A DNA stretch of 64,000 nucleotides from an uncultured Hungatella sp. (GTDB lineage: Bacteria > Bacillota > Clostridia > Lachnospirales > Lachnospiraceae): NCBI GenBank assembly GCA_910577935.1, contig CAJTOT010000020.1, positions 1 to 64,000 of the forward strand. The letters run 5' to 3'. The translations under genes were made by a program, and so were the position numbers. The notes below the pieces were generated by a model. The model was given only the letters and a program-made list of their open reading frames with translations, did not search any database and was not told where the DNA came from. This document shows positions 42,464 to 50,217 of the stretch, in pieces (positions within the stretch are counted from its first letter, which is position 1; every line of letters begins with the position of its first letter).

Positions 42464-42973
42464 CTACACATTCTTTCCGCAGCACTTCTTATACTTCTTG
42501 CCGCTGCCGCAGGGACAGGGATCATTTCTACCGATCTTCGGCCCCTTCACCACGGTTCCGGATGCCTTCTGGGCCTTGTACAGCTCTTTTCTCTTCTCCT
42601 CGGTCAGGATATCATCCCACATAGGCAGATTGTAAAGCCAATCGGCCTTCGCCTCCACCATGTTGTAGTACAGTCTCTCCGGGTCGATCTCAATCTTTAC
42701 CTGGGTGTCCTCCTCCATGGTATCGATGGGATTCTGGTAGCCCTTCAAACTCTCATTGATTCCGTCAAGGAAACCTGTCATGATCAGAAGCTCTGTCCCA
42801 TACTTCTCCGCCAGCTCCTTCACAGTCCCCTCCACCACCTGGGCCGGGTCAGACAAAAGCTTCTCATAGATTCCCTTCTCGATCTGAAAATAACCGGACC
42901 ACAGTTTCTCTCTGTCTTTATCGTTCAGGCCATCGCCATAAGCTAAATTCCGCCATGTCTCAAGTAATGCCAT
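42464..42973 (-). CDS. SEC-C zinc-motif protein
   Basis: A 169-residue soluble protein with an N-terminal helical region (MALLETWRNLAYGDGLNDKD) of unknown function and a C-terminal SEC-C knuckle, GRNDPCPCGSGKKYKKCCG, which in SecA and other proteins binds zinc and contacts SecB or the ribosome. I start at MALLETW, about nine bases after GGATGG; a GTG 13 codons earlier has no ribosome site. Function unknown. Confidence 0.82.
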   Translation of the reverse strand: MALLETWRNLAYGDGLNDKDREKLWSGYFQIEKGIYEKLLSDPAQVVEGTVKELAEKYGTELLIMTGFLDGINESLKGYQNPIDTMEEDTQVKIEIDPERLYYNMVEAKADWLYNLPMWDDILTEEKRKELYKAQKASGTVVKGPKIGRNDPCPCGSGKKYKKCCGKNV

Positions 42974-43041
42974 ATCTGATATCCATCCTTTTCTCCTGAA
43001 AATTTTCTTCACAAATCTTTTCTAGTATATAACAATTTATC

Positions 43042-43755
43042 CTATTTTGCAATGGTGTTTTTCAGCTTCTCGTTGAGCTTCCCGTAAACTCTTCTCTGAA
43101 ACCAGGGTTCCGAGGAGGCCTCCACTGCCTCCCGGAGGCCAAACCATGCCACGCCGCTGTTCTCGTCTTCCTTCACCCGGACCGCCGCCCTGTCGTCCGC
43201 CTCCAAAAGGTAAGTCACGTTCAGGTGCAGATGGCTGGACACGTACGCGCCCCTCTTCTCGTGGCCCTCCACGGTGAGAATCTCCAGTGAAAATATGTCC
43301 TCCGTCACCGGCCGTATATTCTCGATGCCGCTCTCCTCTCTCACTTCTCTCAGGGCCACCGCCAGAAGATTCCTGTCCCCGTCTGCGTGCCCTCCCAGCC
43401 ATGACCATGAATCATAGATGTTGTGGTAAGCCATGAGCACCTTATCCCGGCTCTTATTGACCACCCAGGCTGAGGCCGACATGTGCATGGCCAGGTTGGA
43501 GCGGAAGAAAATATCCGGCTCGCCGGCGATTTTGTCCAGGATCACCGCCTTGTCCGCCTGCTCCTGCTCATTCCACGGCACAAACCGGCGAATCCGGTCT
43601 TCCAGCTCTTCTTCCGGGCTGACTTCCGGTCCCTCTCTCAGCCTGCCCTCCTGACTCCCTCCTGGTCTTCCTTCCGGGGCCTCTGCCGGACTCCCTTTCG
43701 GGTCCTCTCCGATTCCTGCCTGTACCGGAAATCTCTCCCGTGTCTGCTTCGCCAT
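43042..43755 (-). CDS. NUDIX hydrolase with low-complexity N-terminal extension
   Basis: A 237-residue protein. Residues from about 50 form a NUDIX domain with the box GGHADGDRNLLAVALREVREESGI; the first Glu of the consensus is Arg, while the essential REVREE is kept. Residues 1-50 are Gly/Glu/Pro/Arg-rich (AEAPEGRPGGSQEGRLREGP) and probably disordered, an unusual addition. NUDIX enzymes cleave nucleoside diphosphates linked to another group; the substrate is unknown. GAGGAG precedes the ATG. It is 60 bases downstream of the RyR-domain gene. Confidence 0.88.
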   Translation of the reverse strand: MAKQTRERFPVQAGIGEDPKGSPAEAPEGRPGGSQEGRLREGPEVSPEEELEDRIRRFVPWNEQEQADKAVILDKIAGEPDIFFRSNLAMHMSASAWVVNKSRDKVLMAYHNIYDSWSWLGGHADGDRNLLAVALREVREESGIENIRPVTEDIFSLEILTVEGHEKRGAYVSSHLHLNVTYLLEADDRAAVRVKEDENSGVAWFGLREAVEASSEPWFQRRVYGKLNEKLKNTIAK

Positions 43756-43815
43756 GTTCTCTCCTCTGTACTCTCTCTTCTATGCCTTCGCCGCCGGGTT
43801 CCGCGGCCGGCGGTT

Positions 43816-45240
43816 TCATTTTACGGAAAACAGTATCCTGATATTTTCCCGGTCTTTGTTCTTCTCATCGTCAGTCAGCTTATCATAGGAAATCAGATCC
43901 CGGTGAATCCGCCTTTCCGGGTCCTTGGATTTTCCGTTTTCCAAAACGCCGTACCGCCAGTTGTTCAGATGGTGATACCTGCACCAGCGGATATGCTCCA
44001 GCTCGGACAACAGCTCCATACATTCCATGGAAAATTTCTCCGGTTCCTCCGGCTGCCCCATGACAGAGAGCATCTTCTGCTGAACCTGGTGGTAATCGGC
44101 AGAGCTGATGTTGGAATATCGGGTAAATCCATCCAGCTTCCGCCACTCCGCCTCCTTCGCCTCATCTGTGTCCGGCGCTCCGCCGTAGAGGCTGGCGTAC
44201 CTGAGATTAATCCGCTTTGCCTGTTCAAAGAGAGAATCTCCCCAGACACAGTCAAACCATTCCTCCTCCTGCTCCGGACAGAATAACCGCAGGCGCTCCC
44301 GGCCTGACAGAAGCCCAAATCCCCTGTCCTCCGCGGCAAAGACATGGAACTCCTTCCGGTTGAGTGCCAGCAGAAGATCCCTAACAAGCATCAGCTGGTT
44401 CTCCTGAGAGAGAACCACCACCATCTGGGCCTCCTCCAGAAGGGCAATGTCTCCATGCCACGGCCCGCCGTGGAACACCACTGGGTCCTGTATCTGCGGC
44501 ATCTGGTGGTGAACCGCCAAAAAACCATCCCCGTCCCCGAATATATGGTATTCAATCCGCTGTTCCGGATCAAAGATATTATTCTGAAGCCCCTGAAGAA
44601 GCAGCTCCTCACCCAGCCTCCCAAAGCCCACAAAGACCAGCTTCATCTGGTGTCCGCGCCGGAGAGACATATCGTAGAGACAATGCTTCTTCCAGAACAG
44701 GCGGGCCTTCGTCTCTTCGGGGCAGACAACCCGCACATCGGGGTCCGCGTTCTCCTGGGCCCTGAGAGAGCTGCTCCACAGATAGGTGACATGACCTGCA
44801 AGGCTCTCCCGGTTCTTACTGTAAAAAGCCAGGTTCTCCTCCTCATCTCCCATAAGCATATATCTGTGGGCGCGGACAAAGGTTTCCCCTCCTCGGATGC
44901 CTCTTCCCCCAAGCCGCGCAAGAACTTCCCCGGTTCTCTCGTCCGGGCCGTACACCGCCACGCTGTCCCCTCCCATGTAGCGGAAAAAATTGCTCACATA
45001 CTGGCGGAACGCCGCAAACAGCATAAGAACGCCGCCGGCGACTGCCAGGGGAGCCGTCCACCTGGCGATCTCCACCAGACCGTTGACAGGCGGGTCCTGA
45101 TACTCCATGCCGTACAGGCACAGGGAGATAAAGGCCGCATCCAACAGCCTCTCCCCCGCGGCGCAAAAGCCGGCTGTCCCCAGAAAGAGAGGAAGAGCCA
45201 GCAGCAGAAATTTCCATATCTTGCCAAACTGATTTTTCAT
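43816..45240 (-). CDS. Membrane protein with TrkA-N-like Rossmann domains and a C-terminal RyR domain
   Basis: A 474-residue protein. Two N-terminal membrane helices (about 10-30 and 60-80) are followed by a degenerate Rossmann-like domain (SVAVYGPDERTGEVLARLGG), a second TrkA-N-like domain (MKLVFVGFGRLGEELLLQGL) and a C-terminal RyR module (EHIRWCRYHHLNNWRYG, then DLISYDKLTDDEKNKDRENI). RyR modules are known from ryanodine receptors and occur in a few bacterial proteins; here the combination resembles a cation-channel regulatory unit with nucleotide sensing. GAGGAG fixes the start. It follows the DHH phosphoesterase gene by 10 bases. Function is inferred, not known. Confidence 0.72.
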   Translation of the reverse strand: MKNQFGKIWKFLLLALPLFLGTAGFCAAGERLLDAAFISLCLYGMEYQDPPVNGLVEIARWTAPLAVAGGVLMLFAAFRQYVSNFFRYMGGDSVAVYGPDERTGEVLARLGGRGIRGGETFVRAHRYMLMGDEEENLAFYSKNRESLAGHVTYLWSSSLRAQENADPDVRVVCPEETKARLFWKKHCLYDMSLRRGHQMKLVFVGFGRLGEELLLQGLQNNIFDPEQRIEYHIFGDGDGFLAVHHQMPQIQDPVVFHGGPWHGDIALLEEAQMVVVLSQENQLMLVRDLLLALNRKEFHVFAAEDRGFGLLSGRERLRLFCPEQEEEWFDCVWGDSLFEQAKRINLRYASLYGGAPDTDEAKEAEWRKLDGFTRYSNISSADYHQVQQKMLSVMGQPEEPEKFSMECMELLSELEHIRWCRYHHLNNWRYGVLENGKSKDPERRIHRDLISYDKLTDDEKNKDRENIRILFSVK

Positions 45241-45250
45241 ATCAGACTCC

Positions 45251-46786
45251 TCAGACTTTTTTCTTGTATGTCTTCTCAAAGATATGTCCCTTAATTATGT
45301 ATATATCCTTTGGATTCTCCTCTCTCGCCACCAGCCAGTCTCCCGGCATGCCCTGCATACATTCCTGCCTCTCCTCGTTCAGCACTTTGGCGCGGCGGAC
45401 AAGCTGTCTCGCCCGGATACAAGAGCTGGACTTGGGGACACAGACTCTGGCCGCTTCCTCCAGAGACTTCACCTCCCCAACCGCCATGTCCGGTATCTCT
45501 GCCTGGACGGCCTCCCTCACCGTGGGCGCGTATTCCCCGTGAAATTCATAGGGCCTGTCGCTCAAATCATTGTGAGACAAAAAATACGCCTCGTCGTTGG
45601 TGTAGACCTCGGCCTCCACGCCGATGAGGATCACCATGTCATCCCGAACCGTCACAATCTTATCCCCCTCCAGCATGCGGACGCGCAGTTCCGTGTTGGC
45701 CGGGTATCCCAAGTCTCTGGCATAGACATATCCTATAGGCAGGCGCTGCTTCTCGTACAGCGGTTCCCCTGACAGGTCCGGTATGTCCCTGCTCCCAAGA
45801 TAGATCAGATCCTGCTCTTTAAAATAGCTCACCAGCCTGGAAGTGATAAACTCATGGAGCCCCATATCCCCCTGGGTCTCCCCCAGAAGCCCGTTTTTCA
45901 AAAATCCTCCAGCCTTGCGCATGTGCCCGCCCCCATTGCCGATCTTGTCCGCCAGATACCGGGCAAGCTGCTGGGCCTGGATCTCCCAGCCGCAGCTCCG
46001 GACGGAGAATTTCACGCCCCCTGCCTGCCTGCAGTAGGCCACCGCCACGTCGATGTCATCCACCTCGATCATCATATCGCTGATGATCCCCAGGATGTTG
46101 GGGTCACACGGCTCCACCCCGGCCACCGCCGCCTTGTGTTCCTTAAAATAGTTGCAGCCCGACAGAGCAGTCCCTGCGATTTTCAGCTCCTTCATGGACA
46201 GATTGCGGCTCTGCAGCTGAAGCAGAATGCTTCTGCTGCCGCGAAACTCCAAAGAATCCCTTAAGTCTCTGTCCTTCGGGTGGCGCAGCTCCTGCATCTT
46301 GTTGGTGTCCATAAACAGGCCGTAGTACAGGGCCGTGGACAGACTCTCGTTCTCCTCCACCCTAAACCCTGCATCCTCCAGCATATCCCAGACGACAGTG
46401 GCGCAGGCCCCGTAGCTGTCTCTGATCTCCTTAAGTTCCGGGAGGTCCCCCTTCCTCACCTTATGATGGTCTATAACCGCCGCCGGAGCTTCATATGAAA
46501 ATTTCTCCACATTCTGTTCCCCGTACTGGCAGTCCACAGTCAAAAGCAGCTCCGGCTCCCAATCCAGGCCGGTCACATGCTCAATGGGAATCTTCAAAAT
46601 ATCCACCATCAGAACCAGATTGCTCTTCCTGATCTCGTTGGCGCCTCCGTAGACCAGCCTCGCCCTTTTTCCCTGGGCCTGCAGGTAGCACAGGAGGCCG
46701 TAGCCGCTGGCAATGGCGTCGGCATCCGGGTCGTTGTGGCACTGGATGGCTATGTTGTCGAATGCTAATAAATCGGTGAGTTTCAT
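45251..46786 (-). CDS. DHH/DHHA1 family phosphoesterase
   Basis: A 511-residue cytosolic protein of the nanoRNase/c-di-nucleotide phosphodiesterase superfamily. Metal-binding motifs are HNDPDADAIASG near residue 17, LLTVDCQYG, VIDHHK near residue 105 and the DHHA1 motif GNGGGHMRKAGG near 285. The C-terminal 170 residues (LPIGYVYARDLGY and on) are an extra domain I do not recognise. It has its own promoter and is the first gene of a unit with the RyR/TrkA-N gene. Possible substrates are short oligonucleotides or c-di-AMP. Confidence 0.85.
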   Translation of the reverse strand: MKLTDLLAFDNIAIQCHNDPDADAIASGYGLLCYLQAQGKRARLVYGGANEIRKSNLVLMVDILKIPIEHVTGLDWEPELLLTVDCQYGEQNVEKFSYEAPAAVIDHHKVRKGDLPELKEIRDSYGACATVVWDMLEDAGFRVEENESLSTALYYGLFMDTNKMQELRHPKDRDLRDSLEFRGSRSILLQLQSRNLSMKELKIAGTALSGCNYFKEHKAAVAGVEPCDPNILGIISDMMIEVDDIDVAVAYCRQAGGVKFSVRSCGWEIQAQQLARYLADKIGNGGGHMRKAGGFLKNGLLGETQGDMGLHEFITSRLVSYFKEQDLIYLGSRDIPDLSGEPLYEKQRLPIGYVYARDLGYPANTELRVRMLEGDKIVTVRDDMVILIGVEAEVYTNDEAYFLSHNDLSDRPYEFHGEYAPTVREAVQAEIPDMAVGEVKSLEEAARVCVPKSSSCIRARQLVRRAKVLNEERQECMQGMPGDWLVAREENPKDIYIIKGHIFEKTYKKKV

Positions 46787-46888
46787 TTATCTACCTCTCT
46801 TGTTATATTTTTCACAAAGTGCTTTCAGCAAATATCCCAAGGCTTTTCCTGCCCTCCTCAACAGCTGACTCCCTGGCGCCTGGCTCCA

Positions 46889-46917
46889 ATTATACAAAAA
46901 AAGTTCCGGTTATTCAA
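46889..46917 (-). promoter_or_regulatory. SigA promoter of the DHH-RyR unit
   Basis: Read leftward, TTGAAT, a 17-base spacer and a perfect TATAAT. The -35 and spacer overlap a small hairpin (TTCCGG/CCGGAA) followed by seven T, which could also act as a second terminator for upstream transcripts. Start of transcription would be about 96 bases before the DHH gene. Confidence 0.65.
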
Positions 46918-46948
46918 GGAATACCGGAATTAAGTTCAAAATAAATAA

Positions 46949-46990
46949 TGCCGGCAGGCTAAGGGATTATGGCCTCTTAGCCTGCCGGCA
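46949..46990 (-). terminator. Strong intrinsic terminator at the end of the glycan-island transcript
   Basis: A perfect 15-base stem (TGCCGGCAGGCTAAG and complement) with a 12-base loop, followed on the minus strand by TTATTTATTTT. It lies 20 bases after the stop of the truncated flavoprotein. Confidence 0.85.
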
Positions 46991-47010
46991 CGCTCTGTCG
47001 CCGGCTATTT

Positions 47011-47751
47011 TTACTGTATGGCGTCAGCCACCGTGGTTCCGGCCTTATATCCGCTGGTCATGGCCCAGCCGAAGAGAGAGCCGCCAAGATAGATATCGCC
47101 CTCCAGTCCGCCTACGGCCTCTCCCGCCGCGTACAGTCCTTCCACTGGCTCCTGTGCCGTGTTCAGAACCTGCATCTGCTCGTTCACATGAAGACCGCCC
47201 AAGGTGGCGTAGTAGCGGAGCCACATCTGAATCCCATAGTAAGGGCCATCGCTGCCCAGCTTCAAAGACAGCGCTCTTCCAAATTCGTCTGTCCCGGCTT
47301 CCACTGCCTGATTGTAAGCCTCAGCCGCCGCGGTGAGAGCTCCCTCCGGAATGTTTAATGTCCTGCCCAGGTCTTCCAGAGTCTCGCCGCCCACCATCAC
47401 AGGGTTGGAAGCGCCGTTGTTCTTAAGCCATGTCTCCACATCTTCGTCCGTGTATATTTTACTGCCTGTCATCCCCTGGTTAAACGCCTGGAAGGATGCC
47501 TCATCCAGAATCAGGTAGGATGCCTCATTCTCCTTCATAGCCTGAATCAGTTCATAAGCGCCTCCCTGCTCGTTGGCAAAACGCTCTCCTTTTTCGTTGA
47601 CTATAAAAGCTCCGCTGGTCCCGTAGGCCTTGCCCACTCCCGGATTACAGTACTGGCCCAGTCCGCTGGGAAGAACAATGCTGTTGGGCTGCACATTGAC
47701 AAACTCCATGTTGATTAAGTCCGCGTCAACGGCCTTTAGAGAGATTCTCTT
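47011..47751 (-). pseudogene. Truncated FAD-dependent fumarate reductase/flavocytochrome c-type protein (C-terminal part)
   Basis: The readable frame covers 246 codons and matches the C-terminal half of FAD_binding_2 flavoproteins: AVDADLINMEFV, then AYGTSGAFIVNEKGERFANE, the cap-domain segment and the FAD-contacting tail GLYAAGEAVGGLEGDIYLGG. The N-terminal dinucleotide-binding domain (GxGxxG) is missing and an in-frame stop precedes the fragment. The first internal ATG lacks a ribosome site. Codon use is that of the GC-rich backbone, while sequence just upstream is AT-rich island DNA. I read it as the native gene cut by the event that placed the glycan cluster here. Confidence 0.85.
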
Positions 47752-47812
47752 TCATTAATCGGCACTCTTACGTCCCGCATAATTTTTACACTCTTCAAGC
47801 AGTATACCTGTG

Positions 47813-48775
47813 TCATCCTATAATTCCAACACCGATAATATCCTGTAGTCTTATCATGCCGATTACCCTTTCAGCCTCAGTGACAACCAAACAAGATATA
47901 TTCTTTTCCTTAAGCGTCTTCAGTGCCTCGACAGCTAATTTGTCCTTTTCTATTTTTTCCGGATGCTGTGACATAATATCTTCAACCTTAAGACTGTATA
48001 CATCCACACCTTTTTCAAGCTGCCTTCTCAGATCTCCATCAGTTATGATCCCTAGCAGTTTTTCTTCATCATTGACAATAGCTACCGCACCAAGTCCTTT
48101 CTTACTTAATTCAATAATTGCCTCCTTAAGCGGAAGATTTATGTGAACTTTCGCATTTTTCTCCCCTTTGGACATAAGATCTTCAACTTTAAGAATCAAT
48201 TTCTTTCCCAGGCTTCCGGCGGGGTGAAACACTGCGTAGTTCTCATCTTTAAAACCATAAATTCCGCTGGCAACTACCGCAAGGGAATCGCCATAGCAAA
48301 GCGCGGCCGTTGTGCTGGAGGTTGGAGCAAGCCCTAAATAGCATGCTTCTTCAAATTTGGGGAGAATCTGGACAATATCCGATGATTTTGCAAGGGTGGA
48401 ATTTGGATTGCCTGTTATCCCTACAAGTGCTGCGCCAATTATTTTAATGTTGGGCAAAATTCTCACAATCTCATCACTTTCACCGCTGAAACTGATCGCG
48501 ATAACCACATCATTTGATGAAATCATCCCAAGATCACCATGCATTGCTTCCGCTGGGTGAAGCCGAAATGCCGGTGTGCCAAGACTGGCAAATGTAGCTG
48601 CCAGCTTAGCGGCTATATGTCCAGGTTTCCCCATCCCTGTGATGATGACCTTCCCTTGACAATCGGTTATCAAATCAAGAATTTTCAAATATGCTTCGTC
48701 CAATGCATCCCTGGTTCTCTCCAATGCGGTTATTTCTACATCAAAAACTTTCCTGCCTTCTGCTAATCTATCCAT
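47813..48775 (-). CDS. kpsF: Arabinose-5-phosphate isomerase, KpsF/KdsD type
   Basis: A 320-residue protein: N-terminal SIS sugar isomerase domain (residues 30-170, VIITGMGKPGHIAAKLAATF, HPAEAMHGDLGMI, ISFSGESDE) and two C-terminal CBS domains (about 200-320). Converts ribulose-5-phosphate to arabinose-5-phosphate, the first step to Kdo. The catalytic histidine region HPAEAMHGDLG is intact. It directly follows kdsA, so the pair forms a Kdo-8-phosphate module. It is the last complete gene of the island. Confidence 0.93.
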   Translation of the reverse strand: MDRLAEGRKVFDVEITALERTRDALDEAYLKILDLITDCQGKVIITGMGKPGHIAAKLAATFASLGTPAFRLHPAEAMHGDLGMISSNDVVIAISFSGESDEIVRILPNIKIIGAALVGITGNPNSTLAKSSDIVQILPKFEEACYLGLAPTSSTTAALCYGDSLAVVASGIYGFKDENYAVFHPAGSLGKKLILKVEDLMSKGEKNAKVHINLPLKEAIIELSKKGLGAVAIVNDEEKLLGIITDGDLRRQLEKGVDVYSLKVEDIMSQHPEKIEKDKLAVEALKTLKEKNISCLVVTEAERVIGMIRLQDIIGVGIIG

Positions 48776-48790
48776 ACTATTTCTGCTCCC

Positions 48791-49567
48791 TCAGTGTACT
48801 GCGTCATATACCTTGACTATTCTCTCAAGAAGTCCTTCAAGCTCGTCCAACTTCACCATATTAGGCCCGTCAGATAAAGCATTTTCCGGATCGGGATGAA
48901 CTTCGAGGAACAACGCATCCGCTCCAGCTGCGATGGCAGCTTTTGCCAGAGGCTCAACATACTCCCGATTACCTCCTGTAGCTGTACCCTTGCCGCCAGG
49001 CTTCTGTACGCTGTGTGTCGCGTCCATAACAACCGGATATCCAAACCTTTTCATTTCGTAAATTCCCGCCATATCAACCACAAGGGTGTTGTAACCAAAA
49101 ACAGATCCTCTTTCACAGAGCATTATATTCCTATTCCCTGACTCTTCCAATTTTCTCACAACATTGCCCATATCCCAGGGCGCAAGGAACTGCGCCTTTT
49201 TCACATTAATCAATTTTCCCGTCTTAGCCGCAGCAATAAGAAGATCGGTCTGACGGCAGAGAAATGCCGGAATCTGAAGAATATCGGCCACTTCCGATAC
49301 CTTCTCTGCCTGCCATGGCTCATGAATATCTGTACAAACCCTCAATCCACAGACCTCCTTCACCTTTTTAAGAATTTCCAGCCCCTTTTCCATTCCAGGA
49401 CCTCTGTATGAATGAATGCTTGTCCTGTTCGCCTTATCAAAAGATGCCTTAAAATAATAATCGAGATCCAGCTTTTCCGCTATCCTTTTCATTTTATCAG
49501 CAATCAGCATCACATTTTCTTCGGATTCTATCACACAAGGTCCTGCTATCAGTAAAAATCTGCTCAT
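48791..49567 (-). CDS. kdsA: 3-deoxy-8-phosphooctulonate synthase
   Basis: Condenses arabinose-5-phosphate with phosphoenolpyruvate to Kdo-8-phosphate. The 258-residue barrel carries IAGPCVIESEE with Cys11, FKASFDKANRTSIHSYRGPG, TDIHEPWQAE, FLCRQTDLLIAAAKTG and VKKAQFLAPWDMGN. The Cys11 and overall wording match the metal-dependent (Aquifex-type) class rather than the E. coli type. It overlaps the cytidylyltransferase gene by four bases. Kdo is a hallmark of Gram-negative envelopes, so its presence in a Firmicute glycan cluster is notable. Confidence 0.94.
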   Translation of the reverse strand: MSRFLLIAGPCVIESEENVMLIADKMKRIAEKLDLDYYFKASFDKANRTSIHSYRGPGMEKGLEILKKVKEVCGLRVCTDIHEPWQAEKVSEVADILQIPAFLCRQTDLLIAAAKTGKLINVKKAQFLAPWDMGNVVRKLEESGNRNIMLCERGSVFGYNTLVVDMAGIYEMKRFGYPVVMDATHSVQKPGGKGTATGGNREYVEPLAKAAIAAGADALFLEVHPDPENALSDGPNMVKLDELEGLLERIVKVYDAVH

Positions 49568-50217
49568 TCTTCTACCCTTTCTGCCTTAGCAAGCATACAA
49601 GCCATATCATAATCCTTTCTCTCATCAATATCGACAGCTTCAATACCTGATACTTCCTGAATATATGGATTAAACCCAATCCTACGTCTGTAAATCGTAA
49701 AAATTTCTTTTTTAAACATAAAGAATGCACTTGTCTCTGCCCATATAGGCTCTATATCTTGTGTACGCGGTACATCATTCAGATCATAGTTAATCGGCTT
49801 TCCCTGATACCACGCAAAAGTCTGGATGCGCTCAGCGGAAAATGATGAGTCATGAGATCCATCAAGAATGCGGTTCAAAGCTATTTGGCAGGAGGATAAC
49901 CTGATAAATGGTGATGTCGTGTGAGCGAGAACATAAACATCCGCATCGACTACATTAATAAATTCTCTGTAAATATCAAAGCCCTTCACAAGATCCCCGT
50001 CAAGCCACTCCGGTCTCTGCAAAAACTTCGTTTTCTCCGGGATATATTTTTTAACCGCAGGATCGGAACAGTACACATAAACTTCATCCAGACCTTCAAC
50101 CTGATTTAATGTATTGCAAATATGCCAGCAGAGAGGATGTCCCGCAATCGGGAGGAGATTCTTTTGCGGTAATCGCTGTGAATTCAGCTTAATTGGGATT
50201 AACGCTACTGTTTTCAT
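49564..50217 (-). CDS. CMP-ulosonic acid cytidylyltransferase (NeuA/KdsB-like)
   Basis: A 217-residue CTP:sugar-acid cytidylyltransferase. It starts MKTVALIPIKLNSQRLPQKN, the nucleotide-binding signature, then SDPAVKKYIP, VLAHTTSPFIRLSSCQIAL and the C-terminal GIEAVDIDERKDYDMA with the metal-binding acidic residues. The start overlaps the flippase stop (TAATG) after AAAGGAAAA. With kdsA and kpsF immediately downstream the simplest inference is activation of Kdo or a related 8-carbon acid as CMP-sugar. A KdsC phosphatase gene is not visible. Confidence 0.82.
   Translation of the reverse strand: MKTVALIPIKLNSQRLPQKNLLPIAGHPLCWHICNTLNQVEGLDEVYVYCSDPAVKKYIPEKTKFLQRPEWLDGDLVKGFDIYREFINVVDADVYVLAHTTSPFIRLSSCQIALNRILDGSHDSSFSAERIQTFAWYQGKPINYDLNDVPRTQDIEPIWAETSAFFMFKKEIFTIYRRRIGFNPYIQEVSGIEAVDIDERKDYDMACMLAKAERVEE

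Noticed and set aside
41457..42485. Extended 342-residue version of the methyltransferase
   Set aside because: The extra 78 residues are Arg/Pro-rich, cross a clear terminator hairpin and lack a ribosome site; the ATG after AGGAGG is convincing.
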